A stretch of DNA of 33,164 nucleotides from Clostridiales bacterium. GTDB taxonomy: Bacteria > Bacillota > Clostridia > Christensenellales > Pumilibacteraceae. The notes beneath the pieces were generated by a model that worked only from the letters and a program-made list of their open reading frames with translations, made no database searches and was not told the DNA's origin. The translations under genes and the position numbers were made by a program. This document shows positions 20,909 through 28,609 of this stretch, in pieces. How positions within the stretch are numbered: position 1 is the first letter of the stretch; each line of letters opens with the position of its first letter. Location: NCBI GenBank assembly GCA_022508365.1, contig JAFLVH010000012.1, positions 1 to 33,164 of the forward strand. The letters are read 5' to 3'.

Positions 20909-23146
20909 CCAATAAACTCCGTTATTGTCAAGGGTGTAGCTTGTGGACGCTGCGGACGAAATGCTTGCACCGGTGCTGCCGAGTATCACGACAAGCGCAC
21001 TGATAGACGTCGGCATTTTTACCGTGGCAAAGTCGGAAACCACCAAGTAGCCGCCGCTTTGCAAGCTGACGGTTGCGCTCTTGCCTACCGAAGAAAAGTT
21101 TTGGCACTTTGTCGCTTCACTGCCCATTCCCCCGCTCTTTCCGATGCCGACTACATATCCGCCCGTGTATTTATATCCCTGCTCGGTGTCTATGCTGGAG
21201 TCCGAATTTCCGGTAGAGATAATAACGCTCTTGCCGCCGGAAAAGAGAATGCCGGAGTATGACGTTGTGCTGTTGCTGTCCACGCCGTCGCCGCCTGCAT
21301 ACACATACAGCTTGCCGCCGGAAATCGTAATTGCCGTGCCGGACGTCGCCGTGCCGTTGATGCCGTCGTCCGAAGACGTTATGGAAACGTCGCCGCCGGA
21401 AATCTCCACCGTTTTGCCCTCTATGCCCTCGTAGCTTCCGACAACGGTCACGTTTCCGCCGCAGATTGTAGCCTTGCCGTCGGCGTGAATCCCGTCGTCG
21501 TTGGAGCGCAGGGTGAGCGTTCCGCCAGAAACGGTCACATTGCCCAAGGGTGACTGCCCGTTTTCCAAAGCTACGTCGTTGTTGGCGTGCAGCGCGTCGT
21601 CGTATGCGCTTATGGTTATCGTTCCCGCGGAAATGACGATTTGGTTGTCCGATTTTATTCCCTTTGTGGAATAATCGCCCTTGTCGGTGTTGCCGTCATC
21701 CATGCCGCCCATTCCGCCTTGATTACCCATGCCGCCGGGACCGCCCATGCCGCCCTGATTGCCGGGACCGCCCATGCCGCCTTGGCTTGACGTTGTGTAA
21801 TTGGTCCAACTGTAGGAGAGGCTGTTCCCGCGCGATTGCACCGCAATGGTGTCGTAATTGTTGTTTACGGCCATATTGCCCGAGCAACCGACATAGCTTT
21901 TGTCCTGACCCTGCTGCTGCGAGCTGTTGTATACGTACAGCTGAACGTAGCTGTATCCGCTCGGTTTGGTGACGGAATAATAGTAATAATTGCCCACCTT
22001 GGAATATGAGGAAGAATTGTGCCACACACAATCGGAGTCGTCATTATAGAATTTAAGCGAATACTTATACGAATCGGAGCTGTACCGCACATAGTACACG
22101 CTGTCCTCCACCGCCGTGACCTCCTCCGAATACTTTGAATATTTGTCGGTGAAAATCTGAAGTACTACATCCGCTGTGCTTTCGTCTATGACAACGTCGT
22201 GCGCGGCGTCTATTCCGTCGCATGCCGCGTAGATAAGCACGTTGCCGCCGGTTACAGTCACGTCGCCGCGCTGATTTCCCTTTTGCGAAACGTCGCTGTC
22301 GCGCGTCTTTATGCCGTCGCCGCGGCGCGCGATCAAAACAAGCTCGCCCGATTCTACGGTTACGCTGTCATTGCCTTTGAGCGCATTGTCCATGCAATCC
22401 ACCTGCAACGACAGATTTTTTACGCTCAGGTCCTTTGTTGTATGAATGCCGTTGTTGTTTACGGACTTGACGGAAAGACTGCCCTTGCCCTGAATAGCCA
22501 AATCGCACTTAGCGTACACACTTGAGGATACGGCGTCCTCGTCCGAGGAATCCACCCCGTCACGCAAATCGTAGATATTGTTTTCGCTATCCTTTTTTGC
22601 GGAAAGCGTAACCTTGTCGCCGCTCAAAACCGCTATCGGGCATTCGGTGTACGAGCTGATTGAAAATCCGCTCATAGACAATTCTAATTTTTGCTCGTCA
22701 ACATCTATGACGATGTTCCCGTGCAAGGATCCGCGTATATCATATTCGCTTTTTTCGGCAATATTGCCAAAGGTAATTGTGTTGCCGCTTACGGAATAAG
22801 CGTTTTTAGTGCCGCTCACATACGTTATAGTAACAGTCTCCTGCTTGCCGCAATCGGAGCAATTGAAGGTAAGCACTCCGCCGGACTGCGAAGTCAAACC
22901 GAAGTCGTGATCTGTCGTGTCGGGCTCGGTCACTTCCACGTCGTTGTCGTCTGGAATCTCCCCTGCTATATCGCCCGGGCCCTGTTCGCCATCCGACGGA
23001 GTTTGACCGCCAGGCTTTTTGTCGCCGTCCGATATGCCCGGTCTACCTTGGTCGCCCGGCATTTGCACAGTTTGAGCGCTGCATGCCGCACACGCGGCAC
23101 ACAATGTCACACAACATAACACACTGATAATCTTTTTAAAGCTCAT
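20903..23146 (-). CDS. Lipoprotein of the Cthe_2159/DUF4353 carbohydrate-binding type
   Basis: A 747-residue predicted lipoprotein. The signal peptide ends in CVTLCAACAACS with the lipobox cysteine near residue 22, followed by an Asp/Gly/Pro-rich linker. The body is made of repeated beta-helix turns typical of the DUF4353 family, in which a Clostridium thermocellum member was reported to bind acidic polysaccharide: VNNNGIHTTKDL, RRGDGIKTRDSD, ACDGIDAAHDVVI, AYDDALHANNDVAL, SNDDGIHADGKATI, SYEGIEGKTVEISGG and SSDDGINGTAT. The Asp-rich turns suggest calcium. A Gly/Met/Pro/Gln linker (about residues 465-500, GGMGGPGNQGGMGG) splits the solenoid, after a Tyr/Ser-rich inserted domain (about 335-455). 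It follows the sensor kinase gene by 76 bases with AGAGGA ahead of its start, so it is likely co-transcribed with the two-component system. The stop lies in repeat element C. Confidence 0.85.
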   Translation of the reverse strand: MSFKKIISVLCCVTLCAACAACSAQTVQMPGDQGRPGISDGDKKPGGQTPSDGEQGPGDIAGEIPDDNDVEVTEPDTTDHDFGLTSQSGGVLTFNCSDCGKQETVTITYVSGTKNAYSVSGNTITFGNIAEKSEYDIRGSLHGNIVIDVDEQKLELSMSGFSISSYTECPIAVLSGDKVTLSAKKDSENNIYDLRDGVDSSDEDAVSSSVYAKCDLAIQGKGSLSVKSVNNNGIHTTKDLSVKNLSLQVDCMDNALKGNDSVTVESGELVLIARRGDGIKTRDSDVSQKGNQRGDVTVTGGNVLIYAACDGIDAAHDVVIDESTADVVLQIFTDKYSKYSEEVTAVEDSVYYVRYSSDSYKYSLKFYNDDSDCVWHNSSSYSKVGNYYYYSVTKPSGYSYVQLYVYNSSQQQGQDKSYVGCSGNMAVNNNYDTIAVQSRGNSLSYSWTNYTTSSQGGMGGPGNQGGMGGPGGMGNQGGMGGMDDGNTDKGDYSTKGIKSDNQIVISAGTITISAYDDALHANNDVALENGQSPLGNVTVSGGTLTLRSNDDGIHADGKATICGGNVTVVGSYEGIEGKTVEISGGDVSITSSDDGINGTATSGTAITISGGKLYVYAGGDGVDSNSTTSYSGILFSGGKSVIISTGNSDSSIDTEQGYKYTGGYVVGIGKSGGMGSEATKCQNFSSVGKSATVSLQSGGYLVVSDFATVKMPTSISALVVILGSTGASISSAASTSYTLDNNGVYWN

Positions 23147-23222
23147 TTCGGTATTCCTCTTTTTAGATATTAAACGGCCAACCTAAAATAAAACATAAAA
23201 GCGGTAAAAAACTTTTTTGCAG

Positions 23223-24467
23223 TTACAGCGTTACCGTAAAAGTGACAATGCCGTTTTCGCCGCGCGCGGATATTTTCCCCTTGTGCGCCGTGACGATAGC
23301 CTGCGCCACAGAAAGTCCTATTCCGTGTCCGCCAGTTTCCGAATTTCGGGATTTGTCGTTGCGGTAAAACCGTTCAAACAGCACGCTCAAATCCCCGTCC
23401 GATTCCTTTGACGGATTGGAAACGGAAAGCATAATCTTGCCGCCCGACGTTTTAAGCCCGACACGGACGTTGCCGCCGTCGTCCGAATACTTAAGCGCGT
23501 TGTCAACCAAGAGTGACACAAGCTGTCTTATAAGACTTTCGTCTCCGCAATAAGAAATATTTTTTTGTATGTCGCTATCAAGCGTAAGTCCGCGCGATAC
23601 AGCGACTGCCGAAAAAGGTTTTACCGTTTCCTCCACCGCGTCCGAAATAGAAAAATCGGTAGAGTTAAGCGTTTGACTCTGCTCGTCCATTCGTGCAAGA
23701 AACACCAGTTTTTCGGTGAGCGAGGACAGCCTTTTTACCTGGTCCTTTATGCTCTGCGTCCACTCGTCCGCCGTTCCCTGCATTTCCAGCACTTCGGCGG
23801 CGGCGCCTATTACGGTGAGCGGCGTTTTTATTTCGTGGCTTGCGTCGGTGATGAATCGCTTCTGCTTTTCGTAGCTTTCGGCTATGGGCTTTGTCACTCG
23901 ACCGGACAGAAAGAACACCGACACAAACACTGCGGCAAACGCCGACAGCCCCACGACAATGCTCACCCACAAAAAGTTGTTAAAGCCGTTAAGCTCCTTT
24001 GTGCAATCTACAAATATATACATGGTGCCGCTGCCGTACACCGTGGCGGTGCCGTAACGGTAGTTGTCGTAAAAGCCGCTGTCGGTTTTCTTTTTATACA
24101 GCGACAAGGCAATCTTTTCCGCCTGCGCTTGGTTTACGGACGCTATTTGTTCGGTGTTGACCTCCCTCACAGTGCCGCGGTGGTCTATTACTACGGTGAA
24201 GTACCGCGTTTCAAACGGCGTTTCCGGCGACATGGGTCGCTGCGGCTTAAACCCTGCGTCACCCTCCGGCGGAGCGCCGCCTTCGTCTCCCTCGCCGTTT
24301 CCGCCGAACGTGCCGCCGCCGTCCTTAAGCAGCGATACTATGTGGTCGCCGTTTTCCACAACGTTCGCGTAGTTGACTATGTTGATAATGCCCACTACCA
24401 GCACAAGCACGGCAAAAACCGAACACGTCGCGATAATGATAAATTTTTTTCTGAGCCGCTTAATCAT
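23223..24467 (-). CDS. Membrane sensor histidine kinase
   Basis: A 414-residue HisKA-type kinase. TM1 (about 10-30, FIIIATCSVFAVLVLVVGII), an external domain with a Gly/Glu/Pro-rich stretch and a mixed alpha/beta sensor (YFTVVIDHRGTVREV), TM2 (about 170-192), and then the H-box DASHEIKTPLTVIG, N-box LVSLLVDNALKYSDD and G-box GGHGIGLSVAQAIV. The start is the ATG at 24467, which overlaps the response regulator stop by 8 bases (ATGATTAA); a longer reading to 24536 would run inside the regulator gene. The external stretch GGNGEGDEGGAPPEGD is of the same composition as linkers in the downstream lipoprotein, hinting that both face the same surface environment. It pairs with the regulator at 24460-25137. 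The signal is unknown. Confidence 0.93.
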   Translation of the reverse strand: MIKRLRKKFIIIATCSVFAVLVLVVGIINIVNYANVVENGDHIVSLLKDGGGTFGGNGEGDEGGAPPEGDAGFKPQRPMSPETPFETRYFTVVIDHRGTVREVNTEQIASVNQAQAEKIALSLYKKKTDSGFYDNYRYGTATVYGSGTMYIFVDCTKELNGFNNFLWVSIVVGLSAFAAVFVSVFFLSGRVTKPIAESYEKQKRFITDASHEIKTPLTVIGAAAEVLEMQGTADEWTQSIKDQVKRLSSLTEKLVFLARMDEQSQTLNSTDFSISDAVEETVKPFSAVAVSRGLTLDSDIQKNISYCGDESLIRQLVSLLVDNALKYSDDGGNVRVGLKTSGGKIMLSVSNPSKESDGDLSVLFERFYRNDKSRNSETGGHGIGLSVAQAIVTAHKGKISARGENGIVTFTVTL

Positions 24468-25137
24468 GAATGCGCTCCAACGTGTAGCCGATATTCCGCA
24501 TTGCCTTAATCTGCACCATGTCTGACAGCGCGGCAAGCTTTTTTCGTAGGTACGAGATATACGTCCAAACCACCGTCATTTCCGTATCCGTCTCGTACCC
24601 CCAAATTTTTTCCATAAACCGCTCGGCGGAAATAACCTTGCCGGCGTTAAGCATCAGCATCTCCATCATCTGAAACTCTTTGTTGCCCAAGCGGAAAGAT
24701 CCGCCCTGCGAGGATAATTCAAAGGCGGACCGATTAAGCATAATATCGGCAAACTCAAGCGTATTTACCGCCTCGCCGCTTTTTCGGCGCAGCATTGCGC
24801 GGATGCGAGCGAGAAGCTCCTTTGTGTCAAAGGGCTTGCCGAGATAATCGTCCGCGCCGCTGTCCAGCCCCAATACCTTGTCGTCTATTTCGGTTTTGGC
24901 GGTAAGCAGCAGTACGGGCAAATTTTTATTTTGCGCGCGGAAGGCTTTAAGCACGCTTATGCCGTCCATTTTGGGCATCATAATATCGAGGATAGCGCCG
25001 TCGTAATTTCCGCTCAAAAGATATTCGAGCGCGTCCTGCCCGTTGTACACGGCGTCCACCGAATAGTTGTTGTGCTTTAATATTGTCACCAAAGCGTTGC
25101 TTAACGCCCTTTCGTCCTCCGCAAGCAGTAAACGCAT
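24460..25137 (-). CDS. OmpR/PhoB-family response regulator
   Basis: A 225-residue two-domain regulator. The receiver has the acidic pair LLAEDE (residues 7-8), the phospho-acceptor Asp51 in AILDIMMPKMDG, the Thr of LLLTAKTE and the Lys of DDYLGKPFD. The C-terminal winged helix starts near 130 and includes FRLGNKEFQMMEMLMLN and TDTEMTVVWTYISYLRKKLA. It has AAGGAG seven bases ahead of the ATG at 25137. It is first in a regulator-kinase-lipoprotein operon, so it likely controls its own operon. Upstream lie TATAAT near 25165 and the interrupted palindrome AGGTT-TGTTTT-AACCT, a possible self-regulatory site. Family assignment is secure; targets are unknown. Confidence 0.95.
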   Translation of the reverse strand: MRLLLAEDERALSNALVTILKHNNYSVDAVYNGQDALEYLLSGNYDGAILDIMMPKMDGISVLKAFRAQNKNLPVLLLTAKTEIDDKVLGLDSGADDYLGKPFDTKELLARIRAMLRRKSGEAVNTLEFADIMLNRSAFELSSQGGSFRLGNKEFQMMEMLMLNAGKVISAERFMEKIWGYETDTEMTVVWTYISYLRKKLAALSDMVQIKAMRNIGYTLERIHD

Positions 25138-25213
25138 ATTTTGCTCCTTACGCTTTTCTTGAATTATATAAAACGAGGTTAAAACAAACCTTAAAAAGAA
25201 TCGCGAATTCTCT

Positions 25214-25918
25214 TCACTCGCCGCGTATCTCGGCGGTAGGAATAATCCGTCTTACTATATCCAAGTATCTGGACAGCACTATGCTCTGCGGCGAGGTAAG
25301 CGTTTTGCTCGGCACGGTGTCGCGCATTACAAACTTTTGCAAGAAGTACTTTTTTGCGCCTATTATCATGCGCGCCGCGCCCTCTATACTGCGTTCGTCA
25401 AACAGCTCGGTAACAACCGTCGTGCGAAATTCGTAGTCCTTGCCGCTGTTCATTATTATATCGATGGACTGCTCTATCGGCGCAATGTCAAACCTTTCGG
25501 CAGGCAATCCCGCCGTCTCCGCATAACGCTCGGGCGAATTTTTTATGTCCATCGCGACGTAATCGACAAGCCCTGCGTCAATCAGTTCTTTTAATCTATC
25601 GGGCAAAAACCCATTGGTGTCCAGCTTGACGGCGTAGCCGAGGTCCTTTATCTTGCCCAAAAACCTACCTAAGTCGGTGTACAGTGTGGGCTCGCCGCCC
25701 GTCACGCACACGCCCTCCAGCACGCCGACGCGCTTACGCAAAAACGCGAAAATCTCCGCCTCGTCGTAAAATTCCACGCCGGCGGAGAGCAGCTCGCTGT
25801 TATGACAGAACGGGCACTTAAAGTTGCAGCCCGGCACAAACAGCGTGCATGCCGTGTGTTCGGGATAGTCGAGAAGCGTCAGCTTTTGTATTCCGCTTAT
25901 CTTGATGTATTGCTCCAT
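25214..25918 (-). CDS. nrdG: Anaerobic ribonucleotide reductase activating protein type radical SAM enzyme
   Basis: A 234-residue radical SAM protein with CNFKCPFC (cysteines 31, 35 and 38) binding a 4Fe-4S cluster, followed by the SAM-binding GGEPTLY and a typical VAMDIKNSPERY block. It belongs to the NrdG2-like group annotated as activators of the oxygen-sensitive class III reductase NrdD, on which they form a glycyl radical. No nrdD gene is in the window, so the partner must lie elsewhere, or the enzyme activates another glycyl radical protein. AGGA seven bases before the ATG at 25918 and a perfect-consensus promoter support the start. Its presence points to strictly or facultatively anaerobic life. 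Confidence 0.88.
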   Translation of the reverse strand: MEQYIKISGIQKLTLLDYPEHTACTLFVPGCNFKCPFCHNSELLSAGVEFYDEAEIFAFLRKRVGVLEGVCVTGGEPTLYTDLGRFLGKIKDLGYAVKLDTNGFLPDRLKELIDAGLVDYVAMDIKNSPERYAETAGLPAERFDIAPIEQSIDIIMNSGKDYEFRTTVVTELFDERSIEGAARMIIGAKKYFLQKFVMRDTVPSKTLTSPQSIVLSRYLDIVRRIIPTAEIRGE

Positions 25919-25947
25919 TGCCTGTTCCTCGATAAGTTTATGTCGTT

Positions 25948-25976
25948 ATTATATCTAATGGAACAAACATTGTCAA
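25948..25976 (-). promoter_or_regulatory. Consensus promoter of the nrdG-like gene
   Basis: On the minus strand TTGACA (25971-25976), a 17-bp spacer and TATAAT (25948-25953) match the sigma-A consensus fully. The 5' UTR is about 23 bases. It separates the activase from the AT-rich gene cluster upstream. Confidence 0.9.
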
Positions 25977-25989
25977 GAAACTTGTTCTC

Positions 25990-26367
25990 CTATAATTTGG
26001 GCATGTCTGTAAAGTGCAAAAATGCTTTTAAAAGCGCTAACAATATTTCGGCACCTGCCGCCGCTCTCAAACAATAGCTTACATATATATTAAAATGTAT
26101 TAATAGCACAATGCATAGAACCATACCTATGACAGTAATAATATTAAACGCGAAAGTAACTACTATTGTTATTTTATTAACTGCACCCCTCAATCCCAAC
26201 AAAAAAATTTTCTTGTAAAACGGGTAGCTTAGATACGGATATACTTTTTTATTCTTTTTGTAATGCTTACGCCCTTCCGCCTTAATATAATACAAAATTG
26301 GCAGAGAAAACATAGCCCATGCTATGGGGAAAACAAACAACACTCCAATCAGTGTACCCTTATCCAT
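25990..26367 (-). CDS. Small membrane protein of unknown function
   Basis: 125 residues, not recognised. Hydrophobic segments lie near 7-27 (VLFVFPIAWAMFSLPILYYI), 68-90 (ITIVVTFAFNIITVIGMVLCI) and 98-118. Between the first two is a very basic stretch (KAEGRKHYKKNKK), so that loop is probably cytosolic. AAGGAG sits five bases before the ATG. It begins 9 bases after the stop of the next gene upstream and is the last member of the AT-rich cluster. Confidence 0.7.
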   Translation of the reverse strand: MDKGTLIGVLFVFPIAWAMFSLPILYYIKAEGRKHYKKNKKVYPYLSYPFYKKIFLLGLRGAVNKITIVVTFAFNIITVIGMVLCIVLLIHFNIYVSYCLRAAAGAEILLALLKAFLHFTDMPKL

Positions 26368-26376
26368 AAATTCTCC

Positions 26377-26844
26377 TTAATGATATATTTCTGCTTTATT
26401 TAAATTTTGCAAAAACATACTATGAAAACTTTCACTATCTGCGCTAAATGTTTTTATTGCCTCGGCAACATCCCTGTAGGTTTTAATGCTTAACGAAAGA
26501 ATATCGCTCTTTAGCTCTATGACATACACGGTAATATATCTTGTAAGCTTACAAGATATTTGCACCGATTGGATATCACTCCAAGACAAAAACTGTTTTT
26601 GTTTATGTGCAGTCGGTACAACAATACCGTCATAACTAATCTTACATCTCAATAATTTCGCGGTGATAATGAATCCGGTAATAAATAGGATAGCGACAAT
26701 GCCAACCGATAAGATTGCCCACAGCGGAAGAGAACCGATAATAAAGCCTATTGTGAGTAATGACATAGCTGTTCCCATTGCGCCAAGAGCATTTAAAAGC
26801 GGATTATTTTTAGAAAAATATCTGTAAGTTTTGTTTTTACTCAT
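26377..26844 (-). CDS. Membrane protein with a bacterial PH-like cytosolic domain
   Basis: 155 residues from the ATG at 26844, which has AGGAAA ahead of it; an ATG 24 bases further upstream has no site. Two membrane segments form a hairpin (about 26-44 and 47-68: LLTIGFIIGSLPLWAIL, VGIVAILFITGFII). The remaining ~85 residues are beta-rich with ISYDGIVVP and LSWSDIQSVQI, resembling the bPH/YcxB-type domains that follow such hairpins, ending in a helix. The start overlaps the preceding gene by 8 bases, showing tight packing. It has the same plan as the protein at 27947-28465. The function is unknown. Confidence 0.7.
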   Translation of the reverse strand: MSKNKTYRYFSKNNPLLNALGAMGTAMSLLTIGFIIGSLPLWAILSVGIVAILFITGFIITAKLLRCKISYDGIVVPTAHKQKQFLSWSDIQSVQISCKLTRYITVYVIELKSDILSLSIKTYRDVAEAIKTFSADSESFHSMFLQNLNKAEIYH

Positions 26845-27139
26845 TATTTTTCCTGTCTTCGTTAGCATCTTTGGATTGGCTATAAGCTTTTTTTATCAAT
26901 ATGCACAATAAGCACACGGCTATTGTTACAATAATGCCGATACACCAATATCCAGCAGCGATTTTTAAATTAAAAACATATTCTGTCGCTATTTTGCCGC
27001 TTCCGTATCCGTTTGACACGCCAAGCGTACCGGCTGTATTGGGCTGATAGCCCAAAAGAACACCGACAACGATTGTCAACGTTAGCGAAATTAATGTCAT
27101 TGCCATTACGAACCATTTGCTTGTGAGAATTTTTGCCAT
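26837..27139 (-). CDS. Small two-segment membrane protein of unknown function
   Basis: 100 residues from the ATG at 27139, chosen because AGGAGGT lies six bases upstream; a longer reading has no such site and would overlap the preceding gene. Hydrophobic segments lie at about 11-30 (VMAMTLISLTLTIVVGVLLG) and 60-82 (GYWCIGIIVTIAVCLLCILI). The loop between them carries a Gly/Asn-rich stretch (TLGVSNGYGSGK). The C-terminus is charged (SKDANEDRKNNE). No family was recognised. Confidence 0.65.
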   Translation of the reverse strand: MAKILTSKWFVMAMTLISLTLTIVVGVLLGYQPNTAGTLGVSNGYGSGKIATEYVFNLKIAAGYWCIGIIVTIAVCLLCILIKKAYSQSKDANEDRKNNE

Positions 27140-27189
27140 TTTTAACCTCCTATATGGTACAAATAAACAAATGATGTTATAAGTAACAA

Positions 27190-27555
27190 TTAAAGAACAA
27201 CAGCCAGTAAAGCAAGCAATGCTACAATTATATTGCCTACCCCCATTAAGCCCCATCGGAATTTCATAAAGAAATGTTTAGCCATATATTCCGGTGCTAC
27301 ATAACCGTGATCAGATTTTTCCATACTTTCAACCGTATATTTATTATAAATCATTTTAAAAACTGCCTTAGGGAATAAGACCATAAATAGACCGAAACAA
27401 AATAAGGTGGCTGATAGAGCGTACAAAGCCGGCATCCAATCAGCTGCTGAAGTAATAAATCTATCCCCATGAATAAACATTACAGCACTTGCACCTGCAA
27501 AGGCACAACATAATAATATAGTAATTAATATTTTAACTGCTTTTTTGAGATTCAT
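27190..27555 (-). CDS. Small membrane protein of unknown function
   Basis: 121 residues with hydrophobic segments near 7-27 (VKILITILLCCAFAGASAVMF), 42-62 (MPALYALSATLFCFGLFMVLF) and 102-121 (GLMGVGNIIVALLALLAVVL). A conserved-looking loop (YTVESMEKSDHGYVAPEYMAKHF) separates the last two. GGAG lies upstream at a long 13-base spacing, so translation may be weak. No family was recognised; it shares composition and packing with its neighbours. Confidence 0.65.
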   Translation of the reverse strand: MNLKKAVKILITILLCCAFAGASAVMFIHGDRFITSAADWMPALYALSATLFCFGLFMVLFPKAVFKMIYNKYTVESMEKSDHGYVAPEYMAKHFFMKFRWGLMGVGNIIVALLALLAVVL

Positions 27556-27593
27556 AAAAGTGAATTTACTCCGCTAAATTTAAATTTTTAGTT

Positions 27594-27917
27594 CTAATCT
27601 TTTACGCCATATTCTATTGTAATAAACTTAATTCTATCCCACATCTGTTTTAAAGTAAATTTCCCTTTTCGTTTCATATCGAAAAGTTTTAAATCTTCGT
27701 CAAACTCTTTTAAAAACGAAAAATGTTCTGAATCATTTGATAATTTAACAGAAATATAATTGATATGAACAGTTGATTTACCATTGTCAATAATGTCTGT
27801 TGCTCTTTCAATCACGCAATTTTTATAATGAGCATATTCCTCAATTAGAAATACTGCTTTTACTATTTTACAGTTATTAATTCCATCTATAAATTGTTGA
27901 TATGATAAAGGTTCCAA
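27594..27917 (-). CDS. Small soluble protein of unknown function
   Basis: 107 residues, with a TTG start codon at 27917 supported by GAGGAG about eight bases upstream. No membrane segment or signal. The N-terminal half (YQQFIDGINNCKIVKAVFLIEE) looks helical then beta; the C-terminal part is charged (FLKEFDEDLKLFDMKRKGKF). It is the only soluble member of the AT-rich cluster. The size and setting recall immunity proteins of toxin loci, but no toxin is present and I recognise no family. Confidence 0.6.
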   Translation of the reverse strand: MEPLSYQQFIDGINNCKIVKAVFLIEEYAHYKNCVIERATDIIDNGKSTVHINYISVKLSNDSEHFSFLKEFDEDLKLFDMKRKGKFTLKQMWDRIKFITIEYGVKD

Positions 27918-27946
27918 TATATTACTCCTCTAAATTGAAATTTATA

Positions 27947-28465
27947 TTAATATGAGTACTTAGTATTGTGCTCAAATAAAGCTTGCTTGAGTTTTTTAGA
28001 CACTAGCAAATCGTCGGTGAAATTTGTTCGGTTGGAATCTAAAACACAAATTTTTTGTTTATAATACAATGATATAATTTGTAAACTTTCAATGGACAAA
28101 AGAACATAAAACTTTTGCCTTACCACATTCTTTGCTTGCTTGCCTTTCAAATACTCTGTGTCGAAGAGTAAATAATATGATATGTATATTGATCTGCCTC
28201 CTATGGGATAAGCAGTAATTCTAATGTCTTCCCATTTTATTTCTTTCTTTCCGCATCTCACAACTTTGTCATTATATAGTATCGGGGTAAAATATCCTAT
28301 GAATGCCATTGAAATAAAAAATAGTGCGAGAACCCCAACTAATACCCAACCATAAAATTTGTCAGGTTCTATACAACTACAAACAACAGATACAATTAAG
28401 AGTATCGAAAAAAGAATAATGGTGGAAATGGTAACTTTGTTTTTAAACTTAAATAATCTTTTCAT
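27947..28465 (-). CDS. Membrane protein with a PH-like cytosolic domain
   Basis: 172 residues. Two hydrophobic segments form a hairpin (about 13-33 ISTIILFSILLIVSVVCSCI and 39-58 GWVLVGVLALFFISMAFIG). A beta-rich domain follows with LYNDKVVRCGKKEIKWEDIRI, ending in a helix (LLVSKKLKQALFEH). It has the same two-segment plus WxDI layout as the product at 26377-26844, though the sequences are distant. GGTGA precedes the ATG. It is the first gene of the AT-rich cluster in the direction of transcription. The function is unknown. Confidence 0.65.
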   Translation of the reverse strand: MKRLFKFKNKVTISTIILFSILLIVSVVCSCIEPDKFYGWVLVGVLALFFISMAFIGYFTPILYNDKVVRCGKKEIKWEDIRITAYPIGGRSIYISYYLLFDTEYLKGKQAKNVVRQKFYVLLSIESLQIISLYYKQKICVLDSNRTNFTDDLLVSKKLKQALFEHNTKYSY

Positions 28466-28504
28466 TTACTTCACCATAAATTATTGTTTATCGCTAATGC
28501 ATGC

Positions 28505-28609
28505 TTGTCCTACGAAACAACCGAAGGTTATTCCGAACAAGCGCGACAACGCGCCGTGAATAATCTCACTCTTAACTCTGAACTCATTCTGCATTCTTAA
28601 TTCTGCATT
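28505..28609 (-). repeat. Solo half of the palindromic element plus repeat units at the BSH-like 3' end
   Basis: 28505-28568 matches 8243-8305 closely (TTGTCCTACGAA, CAACCGAAGGTTATTC, GAACAAGCGCG, GCGCCGT and AATCTCA shared). It is joined to mixed units CTCTTAACTCTGAACTCATT and CTGCATTCTTAATTCTGCATT. The minus-strand reading of the latter encodes the final MQN and the TAA stop of the choloylglycine-hydrolase gene. Confidence 0.75.

Noticed and set aside
23160-23223. Terminator between the sensor kinase and the DUF4353 lipoprotein (GCAAAAAAGTTTTTTACC)
   Set aside because: Only a 4-bp true stem can form; the genes are more likely co-transcribed.
24468-24536. A longer N-terminus for the sensor kinase
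   Set aside because: It would lie wholly within the response regulator gene, and the ATG at 24467 overlaps the regulator stop in the usual coupled way, directly before a basic and hydrophobic TM1.
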